Source: Prevotella sp.
GTDB taxonomy: Bacteria; Bacteroidota; Bacteroidia; Bacteroidales; Bacteroidaceae
Assembly: GCA_017651265.1 (NCBI GenBank)
Contig: JAGCDO010000007.1
Location: 16,550-80,549, forward strand
Reading direction: 5' to 3'
DNA: 64,000 nucleotides
The notes under the pieces are model-generated. The model was not told where the DNA came from and made no database searches. It was given only the letters and a program-made list of their open reading frames with translations. The translations under genes and the position numbers were made by a program. Shown one piece after another: positions 42,614 through 49,009 of the stretch. The first letter of the stretch is position 1. Each line of letters opens with the position of its first letter.

Positions 42614-43063
42614 ATGAAGAGAAAGTTACTTGTATCTGTCGTATCTGTGCCCCTGTCGGTCTTGGCAGACATCGGGCGCTATTTCTACCAGGACTGGGAG
42701 TTTGCCAAGTGGATAGGTGTTGCCGTTGCCGTCGACACGTTCCTCGGTGTGTGGAAGCACATGGTGCACAAGGATGCCTCGAGCGAGACGTTCTTCAGTA
42801 AGTTCTGCAAGAAGATCGTGATCTACATCCTGCTGCTCATCCTCACCAACGTACTGCAGCATGTAACGGTCAACGGGTCGGCTGTCGGACCCACCCAGTG
42901 GATAGGCACCTACATCTGCGTCTTCATGCTGGTCAGGGAAGCCTTCTCCTGCGTCGAGAACATACAGGCAGTGTACCCGATCTTCCCCGCCTCGTTCGTG
43001 AAGCGCCTGAAAGACTTCAACGACAAGGGGGAATACAAACTGGATGAGGAGGAACCGTCATGA
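42614..43063 (+). CDS. Phage holin
   Basis: The 149-residue protein has about three hydrophobic segments (FAKWIGVAVAVDTFLGVW, CKKIVIYILLLILTNVLQHV, GTYICVFMLVREAFSC) and a charged C-terminal tail (DFNDKGEYKLDEEEPS), the layout of toxin-secretion/phage-lysis holins. It would open the inner membrane at a set time to release the endolysin. It overlaps the endolysin gene by 4 bp. Confidence 0.82.
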   Translation: MKRKLLVSVVSVPLSVLADIGRYFYQDWEFAKWIGVAVAVDTFLGVWKHMVHKDASSETFFSKFCKKIVIYILLLILTNVLQHVTVNGSAVGPTQWIGTYICVFMLVREAFSCVENIQAVYPIFPASFVKRLKDFNDKGEYKLDEEEPS

Positions 43064-43608
43064 GGGTGACACGTCAGGAACTGTTGAGGATCTGTCCGGG
43101 CTATCCGCAGAGAAGGATAGATGAAGACGTGCGCGTGCTTAACGAGTGGGCGCCGCGATTCGAGATAAACACCTCTCTCAGGATGGCGCACTTCATTGCC
43201 CAGTGCGCACATGAGAGCGGTGGTTTCCAGTATGTTGCGGAGATTGCCTCCGGTGCCGCCTACGATACCGGGAAACTGGCTGCCAAGCTCGGCAACACTC
43301 CAGAGAAGGACGGTGACGGGCAGAAATACAAGGGGCGTGGGTATATCCAGATCACAGGCAAGGCCAACTACAAGGCATACCGCGACAGCGGGTTCTGCAA
43401 CGGAGATGTGGTAGCCCATCCCGAATGGCTGTCTAACTCTCCAGGCAGGATGAAGAGTGCCATGTGGTACTGGTGGAGCCATGGCTGCAACAAACTGGCC
43501 GATGCAGACGATATCCGCACGATAACCAAGAGAATCAACGGCGGGATGAACGGTTTTGCCGACCGGCAATACTACCTCCGCCGCGCCAAAAGAATATTCA
43601 TGATATGA
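43060..43608 (+). CDS. GH19-type endolysin
   Basis: The 182-residue protein has the GH19 lysozyme/chitinase signatures: FIAQCAHESGGFQYVAEIAS with catalytic Glu52, then KYKGRGYIQITGKANY and AMWYWWSHGCNKLADADDI, RITKRINGG-like end. It has no signal peptide, so it depends on the holin. It cleaves the glycan strand of peptidoglycan. Starts and stops overlap both neighbours. Confidence 0.9.
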   Translation: MRVTRQELLRICPGYPQRRIDEDVRVLNEWAPRFEINTSLRMAHFIAQCAHESGGFQYVAEIASGAAYDTGKLAAKLGNTPEKDGDGQKYKGRGYIQITGKANYKAYRDSGFCNGDVVAHPEWLSNSPGRMKSAMWYWWSHGCNKLADADDIRTITKRINGGMNGFADRQYYLRRAKRIFMI

Positions 43609-44057
43609 AGAGATCCATCTTGTCATTAGCTTTGTTGGCGGTGCTCCTCATGACGGGCTGCAAGCCAACCGAGTACATCACCGTTCCGGAATACCACGAA
43701 CGGCTGGTGCATTCACACGACACCGTGCATCAGCGCGATTCGTTCATCAGCAACACGACCACCACCATCAGGGAGGTTGACAGTGCGGCACTGGCGAAGC
43801 TTGGTATCCAGATAAGCGGGATGAAATCAGCATACCTGGTGGAGATCGACAGGCTGCGCCAGGAGATGAGCAGCCTTCAGCGGTCGAGATCCGACACGGT
43901 ACTGGTTCACGACTCTGTACCTGTCATCAAGGTGGTACCTGCGAAACTCACCGCATGGCAGCGGGCGAAGGTGAAGTTCGGAGAAATCGTACTGGCCATC
44001 CTGGCTGTCTTCGCTGCAGTTGTCGCGTTCTCCTTCTATAGACAAAGAAAGAACTGA
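43605..44057 (+). CDS. Candidate unimolecular spanin
   Basis: The 150-residue product has a lipoprotein signal (LAVLLMTGC, Cys19), an extended charged middle with heptads (SAYLVEIDRLRQEMSSLQRS) and one C-terminal membrane helix (EIVLAILAVFAAVVAFSFY) followed by a basic tail RQRKN. Outer-membrane lipid at one end and inner-membrane helix at the other is the defining layout of unimolecular spanins such as T1 gp11, which fuse the two membranes in the last lysis step. Its place right after holin and endolysin fits. Confidence 0.75.
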   Translation: MKRSILSLALLAVLLMTGCKPTEYITVPEYHERLVHSHDTVHQRDSFISNTTTTIREVDSAALAKLGIQISGMKSAYLVEIDRLRQEMSSLQRSRSDTVLVHDSVPVIKVVPAKLTAWQRAKVKFGEIVLAILAVFAAVVAFSFYRQRKN

Positions 44058-44063
44058 AGCGTC

Positions 44064-44315
44064 ATGATTCGATACACGCTCATCAACGGCATCACCATAT
44101 ACGCCTCCAGTGCCGGGGAATTCGCTCACAAACTCAGGGTGGCCAGCAAGTACAGCAGGATCACCGATGCAACCTTCATCTCCCTGTTTGCTGAGAAGAT
44201 GGAGTCATCCAAGGGCGTGGTCCTGCGGAGCACCAATGCCGGTGAGTTCCTGGCCGACTTGCTCGTCTTCGGCCTTGCCACTGCAGCCAACGTACCGTAT
44301 TGCCGGTGTGTGTAG
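44064..44315 (+). CDS. Small phage protein, paralogue of the gene at 45385
   Basis: The 83-residue product (MIRYTLINGITIYASSAGEF and onward) aligns over nearly its full length with the product at 45385: a short beta hairpin, then AGEFAHKL vs PQEFVREL, SLFAEKMESSKG vs ERFAIRLEQLEG and EFLADLLVFGLAT vs TFLGDLIEHGFVET. Both flank the amidoligase gene. The family is unknown to me. Confidence 0.6.
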   Translation: MIRYTLINGITIYASSAGEFAHKLRVASKYSRITDATFISLFAEKMESSKGVVLRSTNAGEFLADLLVFGLATAANVPYCRCV

Positions 44316-44382
44316 ATCTGCAATTTAGTTTTTTAATCACTAGCTAAACTATTCTAAACCGCTGATAATAAACCCTTTATAA

Positions 44383-44414
44383 CTTGCGTGTCTTGTATTA
44401 TTGTGTTATCTTTG
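44383..44414 (+). promoter_or_regulatory. Promoter of the amidoligase gene
   Basis: CTTG at 44383-44386 (one mismatch), 20-nt spacer and TATCTTTG at 44407-44414, followed by a 41-nt A-rich leader to the ATG at 44456. Confidence 0.65.
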
Positions 44415-44455
44415 CTTCTGTAAAAAGGAACAATAACAATTAAAAACAAGCAGTT

Positions 44456-45388
44456 ATGAACGAGCAAATTCAACAGATTCTGAACTCAGCCGGCACCAAG
44501 ACGGCAAAGATCCAGCAGCTTCTCAGCCTCGGCCTTACACGCCGCCAGGTGGCCGACCTTGTAACAAACGGAAACTACGGTTTCGTACAGAACGTCTACG
44601 CGAGGATGATGCGCGAGGCCGTTGCCGCTGCAGAGACAGTCATTCCCGAACTGGACTATACCTTCAACCGCAACTTCGGCATCGAGATCGAGGCCTACAA
44701 CTGCACGAGGGAGAAGCTGGCCTCGGAGCTCCGACAGGCTGGAATCAGCGTGGCGGTAGAGGGCTACAACCACAACGACTACCGCGACCACTGGAAGCTG
44801 GTCACCGACGGAAGCCTCACGGGAACACAGACCTTCGAACTGGTGAGCCCCATCCTCCACGGGGAGCAGGGACTTGAGGAACTGGAGAAGGTGTGCTGGG
44901 TGCTTGACCTCTGCAACGTAAAGGTGAACGAGAGCTGCGGGCTCCACATCCACATGGATGCTGCTGACTTCGATATCCAGACTTGGCGCAACCTGGCCAT
45001 CACTTACAAGAGGCTGGAGGGTATCATCGACGGGTTCATGCCGCGCTCACGCCGCAACAACCGCTACTGCAAGACGCTTTCAGGCATCAGCGAGGACTCC
45101 ATCCGCAGGGCACGGACGATTACAGACCTGCGCAGGGTCTTCCGCAACGACCGCTACCACAAGGTGAACCTCGAGTCATACGTAAGGCACCAGACGGTGG
45201 AGTTCCGCCAGCACGGAGGAACGACGAACTTCACAAAAATGTCCGCTTGGGTTCATTTTCTCGAAAAAATGATTACCTTTGCACAGCAGGGGCTGGTGCA
45301 CCAGCGCACGACGCTTTCGGGCATCCCCTTCCTTACGGACAGCGAAAAACTGTATTTCAAGATAAGAACAAGAAAGCTGACAGCATGA
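44456..45388 (+). CDS. Amidoligase-family enzyme (ATP-dependent COOH-NH2 ligase fold)
   Basis: The 310-residue protein carries the Amidoligase_2 motifs in order: FGIEIE (74-79), WKLVTDGSL (113-121), FELVSPIL (127-134), CGLHIHMD (161-168) and QTVEFRQHGG (about 250). The domain is related to glutamine synthetase and gamma-glutamylcysteine synthetase and joins amines to carboxylates using ATP. The first 60 residues (LGLTRRQVADLVTNGNYG) look like a helix-turn-helix add-on. Substrates are unknown. It overlaps a small gene whose product is related to the one upstream, suggesting a three-gene unit. Confidence 0.85.
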   Translation: MNEQIQQILNSAGTKTAKIQQLLSLGLTRRQVADLVTNGNYGFVQNVYARMMREAVAAAETVIPELDYTFNRNFGIEIEAYNCTREKLASELRQAGISVAVEGYNHNDYRDHWKLVTDGSLTGTQTFELVSPILHGEQGLEELEKVCWVLDLCNVKVNESCGLHIHMDAADFDIQTWRNLAITYKRLEGIIDGFMPRSRRNNRYCKTLSGISEDSIRRARTITDLRRVFRNDRYHKVNLESYVRHQTVEFRQHGGTTNFTKMSAWVHFLEKMITFAQQGLVHQRTTLSGIPFLTDSEKLYFKIRTRKLTA

Positions 45389-45615
45389 AAAGAACCTACA
45401 GAATCAAGGGCGGTGACACCATAGTCGCCGCCACTCCACAGGAGTTTGTCCGGGAACTGCATGAGGGGTCGCGCTTCGACTTCGGCGGTACCGACACTGA
45501 ATACATGGAACGCTTCGCCATCCGGCTGGAGCAGCTCGAGGGCTACAGGATACGAACGGACACTCCGGAAACGTTCCTGGGCGATCTGATCGAGCACGGA
45601 TTCGTCGAGACCTGA
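45385..45615 (+). CDS. Small phage protein, paralogue of the gene at 44064
   Basis: The 76-residue product (MKRTYRIKGGDTIVAATPQE and onward) starts within the last codons of the amidoligase gene (ATGA overlap). It shares the EF-x2-[KR]L, FA-[IE]-[KR] and FL-x-DL patterns with the product at 44064. A role as substrate or partner of the amidoligase is an inference from the tight linkage. Confidence 0.65.
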   Translation: MKRTYRIKGGDTIVAATPQEFVRELHEGSRFDFGGTDTEYMERFAIRLEQLEGYRIRTDTPETFLGDLIEHGFVET

Positions 45616-45673
45616 CATGTATTGTTATTGTTCGACATGTATCGTTATTGTTCGACATGTATCGTTATTGTTC
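45614..45673. repeat. Three tandem 20-bp repeats
   Basis: GACATGTATCGTTATTGTTC occurs three times without spacer (45614-45633, 45634-45653, 45654-45673); the first copy has one difference. The 20-bp period is close to two helical turns. The first copy includes the stop of the preceding gene, and a terminator follows after 5 bp. Confidence 0.9.
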
Positions 45674-45678
45674 CTTGA

Positions 45679-45704
45679 GGGATGCCAGCCGGGCGTCCCT
45701 TTTT
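45679..45704 (+). terminator. Terminator of the amidoligase operon
   Basis: GGGATGCC (45679-45686) pairs with GGCGTCCC (45692-45699) with one G-U, a 5-nt loop and a TTTTT run. Confidence 0.85.
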
Positions 45705-45720
45705 CTTTGCATTCGTTTTT

Positions 45721-45765
45721 CCCGAAATCTCTTGGAGGTTACGGGATTTTTTCATACCTTTGCCA
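45721..45765 (+). promoter_or_regulatory. Terminator-promoter module, copy 1
   Basis: This 45-bp segment is repeated without change at 46944-46988. It begins with a hairpin-like CCCGAAATC...GTTACGGG followed by ATTTTTT (terminator-like) and contains TTGG (45732-45735), a 19-nt spacer and TACCTTTG (45755-45762). Here it drives the exonuclease gene, whose ATG is at 45789. Confidence 0.75.
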
Positions 45766-45788
45766 CAGACATAAATAATTCTGCAAAC

Positions 45789-46802
45789 ATGGATATCCTA
45801 TTACCTAAATCTACTTACAGCAAGCCTGATGACATCCAGGCATTCCATCTGGACCGACAGTTTGCTGACGGCATCAGTTTTGTTGCCATCGACCTTGAAA
45901 CGGCCACACAGCTCAGGAACTCCATCTGCGAGATCGGAATCTGTGTAGTGGAAAACGGCCTGGTGAAGGAAACGAAATCGTGGCTGGTCAAACCTCCCCA
46001 CAATTTCTATGATCCGTTCAACACATACATTCACGGCATCTCTGCGGAAGACACGGCAAACAGTCCGACGTTCTGCGAGATATGGCCTACGGTTCTTCCC
46101 TACCTGGACGGGAAGGTCGTTGTGGCTCATAATACGGCTTTCGATATGTATGTGCTTAGGGACTCGTTCATGGAGAACTCCATGGCGTTCCCCCTTTTCG
46201 CGTTCTTTTGCTCATACCGACTGTCACGAAAGACCGTCACAGGGTGCTACAGCTATTCGCTTCCTCATGTCTGCAGAGAGCTCGGTATAGAGTTCACCAA
46301 CCATCATAAGGCCGGAGCCGATGCCGAAGGATGCGCAAAGGTGTTCCTGGAGTGCCTGAAGAACTCCGGCGCAGCATCCTTTGAGGATCTGCAGGAGAAG
46401 TTTGACTTCAGGTGCGGAAGGTTCTCCAGTAGCTATTTCAGGCCACAGTTGGCAAACCACAGAGGTGGAGGTGGAGGTGGCAGGAAGATCTGCCTGAAGG
46501 ATATCGTCGGCGACCCTTCGAAGATCGACGAAGGGAACTATTTCTATGGTAAGGAGGTATGCTTCACGGGAAAATGCCAGTTCGGTGTAAGGAAGAACCT
46601 CCTGCAGATGGTGGCCGATATCGGTGGTATTCCTGCCGATTCGGTGACGTCACACACTGACGTGCTGGTCGTCGGACAACAGGACTACAGGAAAGTCGGT
46701 GATGACGGCATGAGTTCCAAGCAGGAGAAGGCCATGAAGCTGAAGGATAAGGGACAGGACATAGAAATCATGTCCGAAAGCGAGTTCCTCAGCAATATTT
46801 AG
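45789..46802 (+). CDS. DEDDh exonuclease with C-terminal BRCT domain
   Basis: The 337-residue product has the DnaQ-like 3'-5' exonuclease residues Asp35 and Glu37 (VAIDLETA), Asp119 (VAHNTAFDM), His173 and Asp178 (HKAGADAEG). A Gly-rich hinge (HRGGGGGG, about 224-231) leads to a BRCT domain (about 252-337: GKEVCFTGKCQFGVRKNLLQ). This pairing resembles the epsilon-type subunits of Bacteroidetes and phage proofreading or DNA-end processing enzymes. The earlier in-frame ATG at 45648 lies upstream of the promoter and is rejected. Confidence 0.88.
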   Translation: MDILLPKSTYSKPDDIQAFHLDRQFADGISFVAIDLETATQLRNSICEIGICVVENGLVKETKSWLVKPPHNFYDPFNTYIHGISAEDTANSPTFCEIWPTVLPYLDGKVVVAHNTAFDMYVLRDSFMENSMAFPLFAFFCSYRLSRKTVTGCYSYSLPHVCRELGIEFTNHHKAGADAEGCAKVFLECLKNSGAASFEDLQEKFDFRCGRFSSSYFRPQLANHRGGGGGGRKICLKDIVGDPSKIDEGNYFYGKEVCFTGKCQFGVRKNLLQMVADIGGIPADSVTSHTDVLVVGQQDYRKVGDDGMSSKQEKAMKLKDKGQDIEIMSESEFLSNI

Positions 46803-46815
46803 GATCTTTGATAAA

Positions 46816-46907
46816 GCGTGCTGTCCCGTAAGGGTGACACTCCGCGAGAAGCATCGGCGAGGTTGAAACGCCACAAATACAACGCATATATGTGATGCAC
46901 AGCACGT
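46816..46907 (+). ncRNA. Candidate small structured RNA
   Basis: Directly after the exonuclease gene an 8-bp helix (CGTGCTGT 46817-46824 with ACAGCACG 46899-46906) closes a multibranch element. Inside are CCC-GTAA-GGG (46825-46834, GNRA loop), a 5-bp helix GCATC/GATGC (46851-46855 with 46894-46898) and GGCG/CGCC (46856-46859 with 46869-46872). A T-rich tract follows at 46907-46922. No reading frame fits. No promoter of its own is clear, so it may be cut from the exonuclease mRNA or act as its 3' end. Confidence 0.5.
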
Positions 46908-46943
46908 CTCTTTTGCTTTTTTGATACCGTTTTATAAAATAAT

Positions 46944-46988
46944 CCCGAAATCTCTTGGAGGTTACGGGATTTTTTCATACCTTTGCCA
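46944..46988 (+). promoter_or_regulatory. Terminator-promoter module, copy 2
   Basis: Exact copy of 45721-45765, with TTGG at 46955-46958 and TACCTTTG at 46978-46985. Transcription should start near 46990, exactly where the long structured region begins; the hairpin part can also stop transcripts arriving from the exonuclease gene. Confidence 0.75.
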
Positions 46989-47386
46989 TCGCTAAACGTA
47001 TAGAGCGGTTACGCTCCAGGGGCGGTGAAAGACGTCCGAACATCCGATCGGGCATTTTTTATGCTCTTACTTTCCGAGACCTGCCAGAGGTCTCACTACA
47101 CCAATAGCGGTGGCCACCCAGTAGAATAAGCCCTTGAGCGAAGTCTATACGTTTAGCGACAGGGAAGGCTGCCGCTTTCCCTGTCCATAGGGGAAAGGTC
47201 CCGATGGCCGTGAGGCATCGGTGTTAGCCAAGGTCCGAAAGGATGTGTCTGAAACGTGAGAGGCCTTTCCCTTTCCCGAAAGACATTCCCAACACGGGAA
47301 CGAAAGGTTCCCAACATGGGAACAACATATTCCCGACATGGGAACAACCGCACAGGGCGGATCCCTGTACAGCTAAACGTATAGCA
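46989..47386 (+). ncRNA. Candidate large structured RNA (about 400 nt)
   Basis: The region has its own promoter, no reading frame of plausible coding character, and a dense set of helices. TCGCTAAACGTATAGA at 46989-47004 pairs with its perfect complement at 47144-47159, and a third copy of 13 nt (47372-47384) could compete for the same partner. Local hairpins: GAGCG-GTTA-CGCTC (47002-47015), GAGACCT/AGGTCTC (47076-47094), GACAGGGAA/TTCCCTGTC (47158-47185), CCGATG/CATCGG with an inner CC-GTGA-GG (47201-47221), TCC-GAAA-GGA (47234-47243), three TTCCC/GGGAA hairpins (47286-47344) and ACAGGG/CCCTGT (47352-47368). Several loops are GNRA. It ends 2 nt before the next gene, so it may be a free RNA or a regulatory leader. 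Confidence 0.6.
47286..47345. repeat. Three 16-bp palindromes at 22-bp period
   Basis: TTCCCRACAYGGGAAC occurs at 47286, 47308 and 47330. Each is an inverted repeat TTCCC-N5-GGGAA; the starts are exactly 22 bp apart, about two helical turns. They can be hairpins in RNA or dyad operators on DNA. Confidence 0.85.
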
Positions 47387-47388
47387 AT

Positions 47389-47700
47389 ATGCAACAGACA
47401 ACAATCAGATTCGACCATGTGCTGCAGGAGCAGCAGCGCGTCGACGTGGTGGCACCCCTACGAAAAGCGGTGCAGGCAATCAACCGAGGGCTCGACTCCC
47501 GGTCTGAGTTCTACAGCCGCATGCTCGGTCAGGACATCTCATGGCGCAAGGCGCTGCGCATCGGCGTGGTGCTGCCGCTGCTCTTCGTGGCCGCTGCCGT
47601 ATGCGTGGCTCATGCACCTCTCATCGCCGGTACCAGCCTTGCATGCTCCGGCTGGATCGTATACCGACTGAACCAGGAAGAGGAAGGAGGTGAGGTATGA
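47389..47700 (+). CDS. Small membrane protein of the phage
   Basis: The 103-residue product has a charged N-terminal half (QQRVDVVAPLRKAVQAINRG) and two adjacent hydrophobic segments (ALRIGVVLPLLFVAAAVCVA, APLIAGTSLACSGWIVY), then an acidic end. It follows the structured RNA region by 2 nt. Function unknown. Its stop overlaps the next start through a duplicated GGAGGTGAGGTATG junction. Confidence 0.6.
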   Translation: MQQTTIRFDHVLQEQQRVDVVAPLRKAVQAINRGLDSRSEFYSRMLGQDISWRKALRIGVVLPLLFVAAAVCVAHAPLIAGTSLACSGWIVYRLNQEEEGGEV

Positions 47701-48050
47701 CGGCTCTTTTGTTCATCACGGTAAGGACATATTCCTCCGTGAACAACATGGGGAAGGAGCTTGGCGCGTACGTCGAGAACGCTTACGACCAGGCACTGGT
47801 ACCCACGATCGCCTTCCCCGCCGTCACCGCGGACATCAAGGCGAAGATGAAGGAGCTGGAGGCGAAATACCCCCGCTCGAAACCTTTCAAACTGGAGACC
47901 ATCAGTTTTACTGACAAGTACGGCCACGCCCACGAGAACATCTACGTGACACCGCAGAACATACACAACGACAACCATGTGTTCTGCCTCGACACGGCGT
48001 CTGTCCGGATCGACCTTCAGGACATGAATGAGGAAGGAGGTGAGGTATGA
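47697..48050 (+). CDS. Phage protein, function unknown
   Basis: The 117-residue product (MTALLFITVRTYSSVNNMGK and onward) has no recognised domain; the start is well supported by GGAGGT 9 nt before the ATG. Its last codons encode EEGGEV, like the end of the gene before it, because the same 21-bp junction is present at both ends. Confidence 0.55.
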   Translation: MTALLFITVRTYSSVNNMGKELGAYVENAYDQALVPTIAFPAVTADIKAKMKELEAKYPRSKPFKLETISFTDKYGHAHENIYVTPQNIHNDNHVFCLDTASVRIDLQDMNEEGGEV

Positions 48051-48397
48051 TTTTCTGCTGTGATTTCTGGGAGCGCAACCAGCATCCCTATTTCTATGCC
48101 AATACAGTGGCTATGATGAAAAGCATGGACGGACAGGCATTCCTGAGTGAAGAGGATTTCGATACCTTCTACCACAGACTCGTCAAGCGTCTTGAAAAGG
48201 ATCGCCCGAAAGATCATACCGCATACTTGTGTCGTACTGCTTTTGGAGATTCAGGTAATATCCAGATATGCTTGGTAAGCGGTAAGGGCAATACGGATAT
48301 CGCAAGGCTGCACGTTCATCGGATTAAGAAGATCAAGACGTACGGCTTCGAGAACCAGGCTACCTTTGATGTTTTCAAGGTTGCGGAATCATTCTAA
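48047..48397 (+). CDS. Phage protein, function unknown
   Basis: The 116-residue product (MIFCCDFWERNQHPYFYANT and onward) shows a helical first half and a beta second half (NIQICLVSGKGNTDIARLHV). It starts within the duplicated GGAGGTGAGGTATG junction, so translation should be efficient and coupled to the gene before it. Confidence 0.55.
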   Translation: MIFCCDFWERNQHPYFYANTVAMMKSMDGQAFLSEEDFDTFYHRLVKRLEKDRPKDHTAYLCRTAFGDSGNIQICLVSGKGNTDIARLHVHRIKKIKTYGFENQATFDVFKVAESF

Positions 48398-48415
48398 TTA
48401 ATAATTTACAAGTAT

Positions 48416-48670
48416 ATGGATAATCTGAATATTGACAATGTCCCTCTGGATCCTCTGCAGGAAATCATATCCGTAGAGTACCTCGAGGACAGGGCCGAAG
48501 TGCTGGAGCAGGTAATGGATGTGCTCCTGGAGACATCCCAGGGGTTGGTACTCTCAGACAAGAGTGAATATCTGAGGCTTGTGGCGGAAGTCCGGACATC
48601 CATCAAGGACTGCCGTATGATAGCCAAATCGTTGAATAAAATATCTTTTGGAAATGAGCAACAAGGGTAA
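48416..48670 (+). CDS. Small acidic helical phage protein
   Basis: The 84-residue product (PLDPLQEIISVEYLEDRAEV, LEQVMDVLLETSQGLVLSDK) is acidic and helical. It overlaps the next gene by 17 bp. In many siphophages one or two small overlapping genes lie before the tape measure and act as tail assembly chaperones; whether this pair does so is not shown. Confidence 0.5.
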   Translation: MDNLNIDNVPLDPLQEIISVEYLEDRAEVLEQVMDVLLETSQGLVLSDKSEYLRLVAEVRTSIKDCRMIAKSLNKISFGNEQQG

Positions 48671-48947
48671 GAAAAAACAGGAGCAGGATCAGGAACAGGC
48701 GCCGACCGATGTCAGCATCTACATTGCTGCGCTCAGCGTCAACTTCCGGCCTGCAGCCAATCCGGCTGAAACCACCCACTGGTTCTCCACGGATGAGGTA
48801 CTGGCCGCCATCAGGGACATAGATCCCTCTGCAAAGATATCCAGGGAACAGGTGTTCTCCGCCCTGAGGGATGCCGGCTATGATTTCTGCAACCGTCCCG
48901 GTAGCCACGGACTGCTGTTAAGGTGGATGTTCCGGGAGAAGAGTTAG
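48654..48947 (+). CDS. Phage protein, function unknown
   Basis: The 97-residue product has a very polar N-terminus (MSNKGKKKQEQDQEQAPTDV) and a compact part with FSTDEVLAAIRDIDPSAKIS, then REQVFSALRDAGYDFC, resembling a small winged-helix. ATG 48654 is preferred to one two codons earlier. A terminator follows. Confidence 0.5.
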   Translation: MSNKGKKKQEQDQEQAPTDVSIYIAALSVNFRPAANPAETTHWFSTDEVLAAIRDIDPSAKISREQVFSALRDAGYDFCNRPGSHGLLLRWMFREKS

Positions 48948-48972
48948 TGTTTCTTTTTTGTCATCTTTTTGG

Positions 48973-49009
48973 AAGGATGCCCTCATTGCGACGGGCGTCC
49001 TTTCTTTTT
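48973..49009 (+). terminator. Terminator before the tail operon
   Basis: AAGGATGCCC (48973-48982) pairs with GGGCGTCCTT (48993-49002) with one G-U, a 10-nt loop and a T-rich tail. Confidence 0.8.

Noticed and set aside
45274-45281. TACCTTTG inside the amidoligase gene as an internal promoter
   Set aside because: No -33 box at the right distance; the -7 match alone is expected by chance at this frequency.
45614-45673. Possible CRISPR array from the three 20-bp repeats
   Set aside because: Units are adjacent without spacers and no cas gene is present.
47145-47418. Several minus-strand frames and one plus frame over the hairpin-rich region
   Set aside because: They are short, overlap one another, lack promoters and family features, and their sequences are direct translations of the inverted repeats.
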